A program made the position numbers and the translations under genes. The notes under the pieces were generated by a model, which saw only the letters and a program-made list of their open reading frames with translations, ran no database searches and was not told the origin of the DNA. A stretch of 64,000 nt of DNA from Macrolepiota albuminosa (lineage: Eukaryota > Basidiomycota > Agaricomycetes > Agaricales > Agaricaceae): NCBI GenBank assembly GCA_027475525.1, contig JAMWFC010000052.1, positions 496,001-560,000 on the forward strand. The letters are read 5' to 3'. This document shows positions 11,217 to 22,157 of this stretch, one piece after another (positions within the stretch are counted from its first letter, which is position 1; each line of letters begins with the position of its first letter).

Positions 11217-14200
11217 TTATGCACGTTTTGCTAGCTGTTGAGGGCATTTCACGCCCTGCAACTCTAGATATCTGTCCATTGCTGCAAGGTCTTTGCAGTG
11301 CACTAGCGGTTCCCAGGTAGTATCACCTAGGCTCCACCTCACCTCGAATTCAAGGCTTCCCTTCGTCCACCGATGACCTATGAGGTCATCTACGAACCAC
11401 TCCTGGTCATTGCCAGTTCCAAAGTCATACGGCTCCGGAGTTGCGCGATTAGGAAATAGTGCATCACTACTGGCCATATACGGTCGCAATAGCGACACGT
11501 GAAACTTGGGCACTATCCTGCACGCTTGCAGCGCCTGGGGTAGTTCCAGCACGTAGTTAGACGTGCTCGGTTCCGCCTCAAGGACCTTATATGGTCCAAT
11601 CCATTTCGGACACAGCTTGCTCGCCCTGCCTTTCGGCAGGTTCAAGTTCTTCGTCGAAAGGTACACTAGGCTCCCTTTCTCGATGTCCAGCTCATCACAT
11701 CTGCGATTATTCGCATGTTTGGTTTGCCATACACGTGATTCTATAATTGCGTCATGGGCATTTGCCAGATTCCTTAGCGCGTTGCACGCAAACTGCTTGA
11801 CTCCCACATGAATAACTTTGTCCGTACGAAGTTCACGAATCATAGAGGGCATGTAGCCATTGTTGAGTTCAAAGGGTGAGTACCCTGTGGTTTCTGATAT
11901 ACTTGCGTTTATCGCAAATTCCATGAGTGGACATCTATCCACCCAGTCCTTCTGATCAGAACGTACGAATGCTCGCAGTATTTGCGCGATATTCCTATTC
12001 GCACGTTCAGTTTGACCATCCATTTGCGGATGAAACAATGTCGACATGAGCAACTTTGCTCCTAGCAGCTTGTGCAACTCCTTCCACCATTTGGAAGTGA
12101 ACTTAGCGTCTCGATCGCTTACGATTGAACTTGGCAGTCCATGGAGGCGTACTATCTCCTTGAGATAGATCCACGACAAGTCTGACGCGGTCATGGTGGT
12201 TCTCACCGGAATGAGATGGACCATACTGGTCATTCTGCAGATCACTACCCACAGGTAGTTAAAGCCTTTCGACTCGGGGAACGGACCTATAAAGTCCATC
12301 TCAATCGAATCCCATGGTTTGACCGGTATGGGTAGCGAATGGAGCTTTCCTGGTGGCTTCAAAGTCGATACTTTCAACTGTTGACATAGCTCGCATGTCA
12401 AGCAGAATTGGCTCGTCTCTTTGGCCATTTGGGCTTCAAAGTCGATACTTTCAACTGTTGACATAGCTCGCATGTCAAGCAGAATTGGCTCGTCTCTTTG
12501 GCCATTTGCGGCCACCAGTACCAGCGTCGCACATAGTCCAGCGTTTTCTGAGTTCTGAAGTGGCCCATTACTTTATGGGCCTGGTCCAGAATAGTTGTAA
12601 TCAACGACCTCTCCTGGGGAATGCAGATGACTTTGGACCCCGTGGGTCTGGTAAGGTAGACGAGCTGCTGCTCCATCCTGAAGCGCGGATGCGCTTGGAT
12701 ATTGTTCAGAATCTCTACGAAGAGATTATCATCCTTGTATCCTTGCTGGATACGTGTGCGGAATTGCGCATTGCCTAAGTCGGCCAGTGCAGGCGTATGG
12801 TTCTGTGACTCCAGCGCTTGCTGGAGTGTCATATTAGTACCTCTCGCAGGCACCTCTTGCCTTGTCTCTTCACTTGGCTGAGGGACCTCATGATCTACTA
12901 GCACCTGGGCTTCGATATCGCAAGTCTCTCGCTGTTTGTGCAGTCGCTTACTGCGACGTGTTTCCTGCGCTCGCATGGCATGTAACTCGACCCTATGTTC
13001 CCTGATTTCATGGAATCGATGCAGAGGCAAATCCTCGCCCTCTGGGTCAATACGTTTGTCCGCCTGGACATAGTCATGCGCGTCATGGACGTCATCTCGA
13101 GTATCACTCTTGAAATATCGAGATAGGCAATCCGCCACTTTGTTCAATTCACCTTTTACATAGGTGATGTCGAACTGGTACCGCGACATGTAGTCGATCC
13201 AGCGACGTTGTCGCGGAGACAGGTGCACCTGAGTCTTGAAGAACTCTAGTGCTTTGTGATCCGTGATAATATGGATCTTATATCCCATCAGTTTATCCTC
13301 CCACTTTAGGAGGGCTTCCAGGATTGCGAGTGTTTCTAACTCGTGCACAGCATAATTCTGCTGAGCAGCAGTGAATTTACGGGACATAAATCCCGCTGGT
13401 CGGCAAGTCTGCCATGTTTTACCCTGGCCAAACATGGCCCCAACCCCAGTCTTTGACGCATCGCAAATGAGCCAGATGGGCTCGTCAATGCATGGGTCAA
13501 TTGGCCGGATGACTGGTGTTTTCGTGCATATGCGCTTAATCATCTCAAAACACCGCTGATGCAGTGGTCTCCAATGAAACGGTGACCCATTCTGGGTCAT
13601 GGCCATAAGTGGCCCAGTGTATGCAGTGATGTCTGGCAAGAAATTGCCAATATAGTTCACCAGTCCGACAAATCGTTGGATATCATTATATGTGCGTGGA
13701 GTACGCCACTCTCGGATTCGGTCGAGCTTATCCATATCAGGATGAATGCCCTTCTCGTCAATGACGTGACCGAGACAATCTATACTCGTTGCGTACAACT
13801 CGCACTTCTTCCATTTGAGATAGAGGCTGGCCTTCCATAGTCGTTCAAATACGACTCGTAGGTGCTGCTCATGCTCCTCAATGGAGTCAGAAAATATGAA
13901 TATATCGTCTAAATAGACGTGCATAAACTTCCCGATTACATCTCGGAAGATTGAGGTCATTAACCTCTGAAATGTTGCCGGTGCATTACAATCACCAATC
14001 TGCATGATGTTACTCACGAACGTCCCCATCAGGGACGAGAACAGTGTCTTCAGTATATTCTCTTTGCGGATGCGAACCTGTTCGTACGCGTCTGTGAGGT
14101 CGATTTTTGACCGATACTTCGCTGTCACGACATCTTCTCATATCACTTCCTGATCTGGAAGAGGTGTTACATCCTTGACGGTATTATCATTGCGCTGTTG

Positions 14201-14295
14201 TGCATCCAATGCAGTCTGTAACGTTCCATCCTTCTTGGGGATACAAATCAATGGTGCAGCTTGCACCGCTGGTCGTGGTTCCCACCACTTCGCGT
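11217..14295 (-). pseudogene. gypsy A pol: reverse transcriptase, RNase H, integrase, chromodomain
   Basis: This continues the frame interrupted at 25940 by gypsy B. RT begins KWWEPRPAVQAAPLI (fingers), then SKIDLTDAYEQVR and the catalytic YLDD (HVYLDDIFIF). RNase H shows CDAS, HELE and TDHK acidic residues. The integrase has an HHCC zinc domain (QAHKVMGHF, CLTCELC) and a D-D-E core (DFIGPF, SDRDAKF, QTERANR). A chromodomain follows near the C-terminus (FEVRWSLGDTTWEPL), probably guiding integration to marked chromatin. TGA occurs at 14140-14138. The apparent frameshift at about 12355-12508 is a 77-bp tandem duplication; with one copy removed the frame is continuous to a TAA at 11217. Without gypsy B and the artefactual copies, gag-pol is 2,472 codons in one frame with five internal TGA. 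Confidence 0.92.
12355..12508. repeat. 77-bp perfect tandem duplication #1 (in gypsy A integrase)
   Basis: Bases 12355-12431 are repeated exactly at 12432-12508. The duplication splits the integrase zinc-finger frame into two overlapping ORFs. It is one of fourteen with the same period and a probable assembly artefact. Confidence 0.95.
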
Positions 14296-15251
14296 TGATG
14301 ACGCCCAAAGTTTGGTCAGTAACAAATGTAGCAATAGTGTTACCGTACCAAGAGTTAGCGTTGGGCGCGCTATAAGTGATATGAGGAGTCCCGGGCAGGT
14401 CCCAGAGAACGCGTCTGTGAAAAAGAGGTAATAGTCGGTAACGGGGTCGGCAAGTGTCAAGCGCTAAGGTAAAGCGCCTAAGGAAATGCGGTAAGTGAAC
14501 ACGGCAAAGGTAAGCGGCAAGAGCAAGATAAGCTTAGCGAAGTCTAAGCGTCGATAATGCCTGCCGTAGTTGCAAGGCGCGAGTGTGTCAAGTATTGGCG
14601 AACGTCTGCAACTGCCGATGAGTTTGACGTTGCCGACCGTAGCGTAAATGAGCTCTTGAGCGTAAGGGAGGCTGAGGAAAGGGGAGTAGTAAACTCTGGT
14701 CTATTCGTCTGATGATGTCCTATGTACAAGTCGGTAAGTACTTTTATACTACAATGAGTTTGCCGTCGCCAGTGGCTAATGACGCCAGAGTGCGGTAAAC
14801 TGGAAAATTTCAAAGGGGTAGCTCCAACGGTTTCAGATCCCTACCGTCCATTCAAGAGCCTTAGCGATGCCAGGCGACAGATCGCAAAGCTAAACCATCA
14901 CTCCATCACCCTTCTGTCCGTCAGAGCACCTAAGCGATGTCGGGCGCCAAATCGAGACGCTAAGCGGTGTCAGACGCCAAGGTCAAACGCCAAGCTGTCC
15001 GTCAGTTTTTGATAGATCATCAGGCTTCTCGCTAAGCGCTGTCGTCAGTGACTGATGCCATCTGTCAGTTGTCATTCTGTCTGCCGATTGGCGCTATCAC
15101 TGATTGGATCTGCTTCTTGCCGTGCGCGGCCGTCGGGAATGGCTTAAAATGGGTAGAACACGTGCGCTAAGTTCGGAACGAGTGCGGCAAGGTTTCCGGA
15201 GCCGGTGCTGAGCCTGCCGTTGATGCGCCTAACCTGTATAGGGTCCTATCA
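14296..15251 (-). repeat. gypsy B 3' LTR (956 bp)
   Basis: It starts TGATGACGCC and ends GGTCCTATCA, and is followed by TCTCCCCCCAAC, whose minus strand GTTGGGGGGAGA (15263-15252) is the polypurine tract. It contains 24 CGSYAA or TTRSCG hexamers by my count, against about 2 expected by chance. Confidence 0.95.
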
Positions 15252-15422
15252 TCTCCCCCCAACTGAAAAATTGACTGTCCTCAGTCACCAAATAAGGCTA
15301 CCGTTACCGCTTTTGTGACCAGTGGTCCGTGCGTTCTTGAGATTTTGTTTATAGTCCTGGCGCATAAGTTTGGACTTCATCTCTCCCCCCCCAATTTACC
15401 TGGCGCTCATTTTTTTAATAAA

Positions 15423-17907
15423 ATGTCTTTCCGCATTCCAACTCTGCCCCCTGTTCTCTCTCAGGCTGCCCAAGAGGCCGCGTACGCCTACATAGCAAAG
15501 GCTAACAATTTCATCCGTCATATTGAAGGCGTTGGCGCTGAGGCGCCCCAAAAATTAGTCGTTGGCGTGATGAAACTTCTTGAGCGATGGTACGAGGTTC
15601 GTGTCCTTGGCGTAGGCTGGGACAGAGAGATTGAAGTGTGGGAGTGGTGCCGTGCGCGGTACGTTGACAATCTTGGCGCCGAGTGGTTAGCGCCTTTCGC
15701 TCGTTTTGTAAGTTCCTTCAGTTCTTGCTGAGTCGGTAGCTGATCGAGTTGCCAGGCGCCTCCTCCCGTCCCAACGATTGAGGACGAGTTGGAGGACATT
15801 CTGTCCGGTGCCTTGCCGATGACGGTAAGCGCGCCTGCGGCAGAGTGAGTATTCCTAACCCATTCTTTTAACTTAGCTTTGGTCTGATCTGTCCCCCCAC
15901 AGCAAACAAGAGGTGCTGGCGCCCTTGGCGCGCATGCAGGTGGAGGAGGAGATCGCGGCAAGGCAAGAGGAAGTTTCTCAAGACGCCCGCAAGATTATGA
16001 GGGGGATAGAGGAGCGAGAGAGGGTGGCAGCGTTGGCGGCAGAGATGGAGGAAGTTGCCGCGGGGAAGGCGCCTGCCGTTGAGAGGCAGGCGGTAGCAGA
16101 GGGATCCGGCAAGGTAGGTCGCGCCGGTAGCACTTTGAGCCCAGTGCTGCCAGCTAGCAAGTCGGGCTCGCCGAGGAAGCTGGTAGGCGCTTCCAAACGC
16201 AAGGTAAGTTCTGAATTTCGCTTGCCGTTGCCGACGGTCGCTAACGACATCTACAGAGTCGCAAGGCGGCTCCTCAATACGCGGTGAGTGGTACTTTTGT
16301 TTTGAACTGGAATTGCTAAGTTTCTGTAGGCGCCAACCCAAAGCTCCTTTGACGACAAGGAGCTGAAAGGTTTGCTTTTGCCGTGTCGGGAGGAGGCTGT
16401 CCTTGACGAGGGGCAGGAGGCCGGGGTTGTCATGGAGGAGATGAAGGGGAAAAAGACTGTTTCCCTGGCGACCCGGCAGGCATTCAAGGAGGCGCGGGGA
16501 GCGGTAAGTGACTTTTCTGGTTTCTTTAATTTCTTGCTGACTTCTAGCGCTAGTGCGACAAATGCTGGGCGGACAACGACCCAGAAGGCTGTTGGTTCCC
16601 GACCGGGGCCCAGCCTTGCTATCGTTGTGGCGCCCTCAAGCGCGCCTGCACTATCGATGGGGCCAAAAGTCGCGAGCGTGGCGGCGCGCCAGACGCCCTC
16701 GTCGAGAAGACGTTTTCCCGTGCGGTGTTGGTTAGGAGGGCTAGGGAGTTTGTGGAGGGACAGAGGAAGAAGGTGGCTGCCGGTGGCATGGCAGCAATTG
16801 GACGTTGGTTAGGAGGGCTAGGGAGTTTGTGGAGGGACAGAGGAAGAAGGTGGCTGCCGGTGGCATGGCAGCAATTGGACGGGCCTCCTTGGCGTTGCCG
16901 ACGCGCCAAGGAGATGGATCAGAATCAGTCGGCAACCGAGGCGCCGGTGAGCGCCAAGGGACTTCGGTCCCAGAAAAACGACAAGCCCCTTCCCCAAGCA
17001 AGGGGAAGGGCAAAGCAAAACGTCCTCGCGTGGTCTCGTCGTCGCCTTCCCCCTCGCCAGCGCCAAAGGATACCGAGATGGAGGACCTCGAGAAGGCGTT
17101 GGCGGCGAGTCGCCTGCCTCCTCGCGATTCTGAGGCAGGCCCAAGTGGCCTCTTGTCGCCTATTCATTTGGCGGCGAGGTCCCTTGGCGAGGAGCAGGAG
17201 GAGGGAGAGCGGGAAGCGGTTGGCGACACGGCGCCTCGAGAGGAACGGGAAGAGGCTCCCGTCGATGTCGAGATGGGGGAGGAGGAGAAGGCAGAGGGGG
17301 CTGCAACAGGAGGGGATGAGGACGCTGAAGGGGAGGGGGACGAAACCTTGGCGACGAGGAGGTAGGAGCAGAGGTGGTAGCGGCAGAAGGAGAGGGAGCG
17401 GAAAGAGTCGCCAGGGAGGAGCCAGAGTGGCGCTGGCTACCTCCCTACGGTAATGTCGCTCCATGGGAAGTGTCGGACCCAGAGGATGTTGCCGGGCTGG
17501 AGCCAAGACGCCCCGTCATCGCCAGGGTTAATCCTGCCTGGACCCCTCAGCCGGAGCCGACGGTCACTGGCGACGCTTTCCAGTGGCTGGGACAAGATCT
17601 TGTCTACCCGGTCGTGGCGCTCAACCCTCGCGAGATGCTGGAACGGTATTCCAGGAGGGCGGCAACGATGGAGGCTTCAATGGAGCGGGAACGAGAACGC
17701 GTTCGAGGTCAGCTAATGGCGTTGCAATTGCGCTATTCCAACCTGGGTCGTAGCCTTCGCGTGCTTCGCGATTACCAGGGGGATTGCCAAGCAGCCATGG
17801 ATTGGCAAGCGGCCAACAACATTCTTCCTGGCGACCTTCTCCCCCTTCGCGACTCCTCCTTGCCGGTATCGGACGATTCCCTGCCGCTAGATGACGATAG
17901 CGAGTGA
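15423..17907 (+). pseudogene. gypsy B antisense gene: cysteine-cluster protein with introns
   Basis: The gene lies opposite to gag-pol, between pol and the 3' LTR. The start at 15423 reads MSFRIPTLPPVLSQ. Likely GT-AG introns are 15708-15755, 15845-15902, 16204-16256, 16284-16329 and 16504-16553, each 46-58 bp, and possibly 16114-16153. Exon joins keep frame. The product has a helical N-terminus, a coiled-coil-like acidic stretch (IEERERVAALAAEMEE), a cysteine cluster CDKCWADNDPEGCWFP then CYRCGALKRAC (CX2C-X8-C-X8-CX2C-X6-C), then a long acidic/basic low-complexity part and a final region with MERERERVRGQL. A 77-bp duplication at 16727-16880 breaks the frame and is probably artefactual. A one-base slip near 17340 separates the last part. 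The function is not known; nucleic-acid binding is a guess from the cluster. Confidence 0.65.
16727..16880. repeat. 77-bp perfect tandem duplication #2
   Basis: 16727-16803 equals 16804-16880. It sits just after the cysteine cluster of the antisense gene and shifts its frame. Confidence 0.95.
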
Positions 17908-18330
17908 GCGGACCTTAGCGTAGATAGGCCGCTCCTGTAAATATTTAGTTTTTTTTGTTACCGCTCATATATCGACTTTTCCGCCTCTTTTTGAAGTGAA
18001 ATGATAAGTCCCACAGTCTAAGTTAGTACCACAACACAGAGTCAAGAAAGCAAAGAGAGAGTAAGCGGCAAGTATTCTAGAGTAGGTTTTAGCAAGAGGA
18101 GTTGTAGGTGAGGGACTTAGACAAATTTTTGAGAAAGGGAAACACTCAGTAAATCATCATAGCGAAAAACCCTTGGCGAGAGTTGCGCAGGGCGCTAAGC
18201 GCTGGCGACACGCTAGCGCTGCGGCTTGACTATGTAAGAAATTGTCTGTTGAATATAGTATAGTAAGTATCGGCAAGAAAGATAAGTAAAGTAAGTAATA
18301 GAAAATGAGAGCTTATCAATATATTCTTTT
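17908..18330. other. gypsy B convergent 3' untranslated region
   Basis: No gene. This is the gap between the antisense gene's stop (plus) and the pol stop (minus), so both transcripts end here. It contains several CGSYAA/TTRSCG hexamers, including a dense patch at about 18170-18225 (CTTGGCGAG, GGCGCTAAGCGCTGGCG). Confidence 0.6.
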
Positions 18331-21300
18331 CTAGTCAATTTCTTCTTCTTCAACTAAAGTTGGCAAGTCATCATCGTCCAATAATTCGGTTTCTTCAAGT
18401 TCTCTCAGCTTGGCGGTGTCAATATCTAGCGCTTCAAGCGGCAAGTCGATTTGTTCTCTGGCGAGATACGGCAATAGGCGAAAAGCGACAACAGGTCGAT
18501 GTAGTACTGAACCATCTAATTCACAGAGCACGTAAGCGCCTCCACGGTTACGAGAGATAACTACCAAAGGTCCAAGATAGCGCGGGCGCATTTTCTTATT
18601 GTATGAAGTTTCGATTTTGGAGTTGCGCATGAGCACTAGCGCTCCTCTCGGGAAGTTGTAATCTTTGATGGTAGCGCTATGCTCGGTTTCGAATCGTAGA
18701 GCTGCTTGGCGACGGGCGCTAAAGACTACCTCGTGGAGTCGCTCTAAATCTTCTTTCCTTCGCTGGAGATCAATAGCTTGTCTGGCGATAAGATCGGTAG
18801 TCGCTAAGATGCTGTTGGGTGCTGGCTGAAGGTAGGTCGCTTCTATGATGTCGGCAGGGAGTAAAGGATGGGTGCCAGTAGCCGCGTAATAGGGAGAACA
18901 ACCCATGCGCTTACGAATGGTAACTCTTTCCGACCAAAATACTGAATAAGTCGCTTCACTCCAACGAGACTCGTCGCCATCGACTGCTTTGAAGAGCGCT
19001 TGCCGAACGTCAAAGTGTGGTCTTTCTACCAGGCCATTGGCGCGCTTGTTGTAGCCAGATACTCGAATGTGGTGAATGTTGTATTTCTTGGCGAGGTATG
19101 TTAGCGCTTTGATGATGGGCGCACCATTATCCGTGACGATTTCTCTTAGCGCTCCCCAACGGCAGATGACGTCTTCAAATAGCCACTTGGCAACCGCGTC
19201 GGTATTTTCTCTTTGAAGCATTCGAAATTCAGGCCAGTGGATTAGCGAGCAACGACCTTGAATGATGTACTTGTAGCGACCTTTTCTCTTTGAAGCATTC
19301 GAAATTCAGGCCAGTGGATTAGCGAGCAACGACCTTGAATGATGTACTTGTAGCGACCCGATTTGGGCATGTGCATGGTGTCGACGTAGATTTTGCTGAA
19401 GAGGGGAGCTGGCGTTGCAACGGTTGGCGGTATGAGCACTTGGCGCGTCTGTTGAATTTGGCAAAGGTGGCAAGTCCTAATGTACCAGGCGATGTCGGCA
19501 CTAGCGTGTGGCCACCAGAATCGTTCTAGCAGAGAAGCTCGGGTAGCGTACAGACCTCTATGTCCTAGCTCGTCATGCATAGCGCGCAAGACTCGTAAGC
19601 GACCTTCTGGCTTGATGATCAGCTTGTGAGCGCCATCTCGATTTCGTCGCCAAAGTCGGTTGTCGGTAAAGAAGAAGCGGGTAGCATAGCGGATAAAGGT
19701 AGCGTATTGTTCGTCGGTAAGGTCTGGGGGTCGCTTAAGGTCTTGTATCCATTGCTCGACTACTAACAGGCGACTGTCTTCCGCCTTTGCCTTGGCAGAT
19801 CGGGGAACGGCATCGTAGGTCAGGTTTCTGCTGTCTTCTCTTAGCGACTGGGGTTCCTGTACGACTTTTACTGGCGGCAAGTCTTGTCCAAGGATGCTTG
19901 CCGTATAGAAGGTGAGGGGTGCGCTAAAGGTCTCGGGGCGGTAAGGGACAATGGGATGTAGAAGGATGCTGGTAGGCTGTTGCCGTCGTAATAGGGGAAT
20001 CGGCTGTTGTATAAGGTGCACGAAACCATGTAATCGGTCGATCCAGTCCTCGAAATCGCTATCAGCCTGTGGGTCCACTGCCGGGTCGCCAGGCTGCCGT
20101 GGTCGCCTAGAGAGTCCATCTGGGCCGTGGAAAGAGCTCTTGACGTGTACCAACTCGAAGTGAAACATGAGGATAGCGACTACCCACCGGTTCATGCTAG
20201 CGGATGGCTGGATGTCGGGATTCTGCAGCATGCCTTTGATATACCTAGCGTCGACCTCAACAATAAGGTTCCGCATGCCAATCAAATACATCTTTAGCGA
20301 TCGGAAGGCTTTGAAGAGTCCATAGAGCTCTAGCTTAGGCTGGCTGTAGCGAGATTCTCTGTCGTTTAGCGTGATAGACCCAAAGCGGTTGTAGCGTCGC
20401 TGTTTCCGATTGTCGCTAAGGCATTGGCACAAGAAGTAGCCAACGGCAATGTACGAGGTGTCCACCGCCAAGATAACAGGGTCGGCAGAGGTATAGTCGA
20501 TGGGGACTAGGGGTTTGGCGTCTTGTAGAGCTTTTACTAAGTCTCGTTGTGCGGTAACCTGGTCTGGCCCAAATTCAAAGGGCTCGTTGGCGCGGGTGAG
20601 TCGGTTAAGGGCGTGTGCGCGATGGGCAAAGTTCTTGACGAATATTCTAAGAACGCCAACAGTACCAAGAAAGGCGCGAACTTCAGATAAGTCGCGGCAA
20701 GGACCCCAGCGCTCCAAGAGTGCTAAGCGAGACTTGTCGGGAACGCGACCGTCGGGAGTGCATACGTGACCGAGTATTTTGAACCTTGGCGCGCAAAGGA
20801 GGAGTTTGTGACCGCTAAAAGTCCCTCCGCTATACTTCATACGTTGGAGAACTCGGTTGAGCAACTGGAAAAATTCCCATAGCGCTAAGCAAATGTTGGA
20901 GTTGTCGGGATGGGTCGCCGGTAAACCGTTTACGAGTCACCAGTCTGTGGGGCCTTTGATGCCAACGTCATCAATGAAGCTAAGGACATGGTGTGGTATC
21001 TCAGGCTGGAGGATGAAAGTAATGTCGTCATGGAATATGGGGACTGAGTTTGTCCAGCCCATCGGCAAGGTAACTAGGCGCAAGGCGCCAAACGGAGTTT
21101 GAAACGTAGTGAGGTCGCGGGAAGAAGGGTGGATTAAGCGTTCATCGTAGCCAACGTAGAGGTCAAGGGTGGCGCCACAAATGCGCCCGGCAAAGGACTC
21201 GGCAAAGTGATCAGGGAAAGGCGGTACGCCAGAGTGTCGTATGGTAACTCTATTCAGCGGCTCAAGACTGTGAACTATGCGTAGATTGCCGTTCTTTTTG

Positions 21301-22157
21301 AGAACACAGAACCAACGGGAGCGGTAAGAACTATTAGAGGGCTCGTAGACGCCAGCCTGTATCTTGGTCCTAATAATCTGGCAGACCTCGGCTTCAATTC
21401 CAGGCGGTAACGGTCGGTTGTGCTCAGTCCACGGCACGTGAGGAATGGTCGGGATGACGACTGGCGGGAAGAAATCCGTACGTAGGCTGCCGCGTTCTGA
21501 GTCCTCCCAAGCAAAGGCTTTATCCTGCTTAGCGACGAGATCGGTAAGGACATTCAACTCATCTTTGGTCAAAAATCCTGTGTCGTGCTCCTTGGCGAAC
21601 TGCTGCTGGCGCTCTGTGGTAAAACGTCCTGTGGGCTGAAAGGGTGGCGGATTCGGTGACAAGGTTGGCATATCGGTAAGAGGGTCGCCAATGATCTGGC
21701 GCTCGATCCTAAAAGTCTCGGGAGAGTGCGTAGCGACGGGTTTTGTTTTAAGCGCAACTGGCTTATATTTCTTTTTAACTTGAACCCCTTTCCTTTTGGG
21801 AGCGTTAGCTTGATTATATATAGAAGTGGAAAGGGGAACTGTAGCCTGAGGAGCGGCAAGTCCAAGAACGGCAGGAGACGAGGCTCCAGGAAGGGTAGTG
21901 AGATACGTATCGGTAGACGCTATATTTTGAAATGATTCAGAAGCGGTAAGGTACAAGTAGGCAAGAGAGGAGTCGGTAATGTTTTGATTTTTCTGGGAAA
22001 GCTCTGCGTCGGTAGTGGGTAAAGTAGTTAAAACATCTTCGTCAAGAAAAGCAGTAGACAAAACAGTTACAAGACCAGTTGAATGGTCAAATTCCAGCGT
22101 TAGCACCACATCTCCGTGATCGTCGCCAATCACCTCCTCAATGGTCTGTGAAAACAC
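18331..22157 (-). pseudogene. gypsy B pol: reverse transcriptase, RNase H, integrase
   Basis: The RT fingers/palm region reads PSNSSYRSRWFCVLKKNG, then ATLDLYVGYDERLI, and the catalytic box is SFIDDVGIKG (FxDD instead of YxDD). After an in-frame TGA at 20939-20937 the frame continues with thumb/connection and RNase H (AVDTSYIAVG, PKLELYGLF). The integrase has a zinc domain (HDELGHRGLY, CHLCQ) and core Asp residues in IYVDTMHM and IVTDNGAP, then Glu in NGLVERPHF. A 77-bp duplication at 19205-19358 falsely splits the integrase. The frame ends with a true TAG at 18331 after an acidic tail. I see no chromodomain. The start near 22157 lies in the -1 frame relative to gag-PR, overlapping it by under 30 bp. 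Confidence 0.9.
19205..19358. repeat. 77-bp perfect tandem duplication #3
   Basis: 19205-19281 equals 19282-19358, within the gypsy B integrase core. It makes two apparent ORFs out of one. Confidence 0.95.

Noticed and set aside
11217..14295. Abundant short hairpins (6-7 bp arms) in gypsy A coding DNA
   Set aside because: A rough estimate for arms of this size with 0-8 nt loops predicts about as many by chance.
15868..17506. Long minus-strand frames opposite the gypsy B antisense gene
   Set aside because: They are Pro/Leu/Arg-rich shadows of an acidic, CpG-rich gene on the plus strand and lack motifs.
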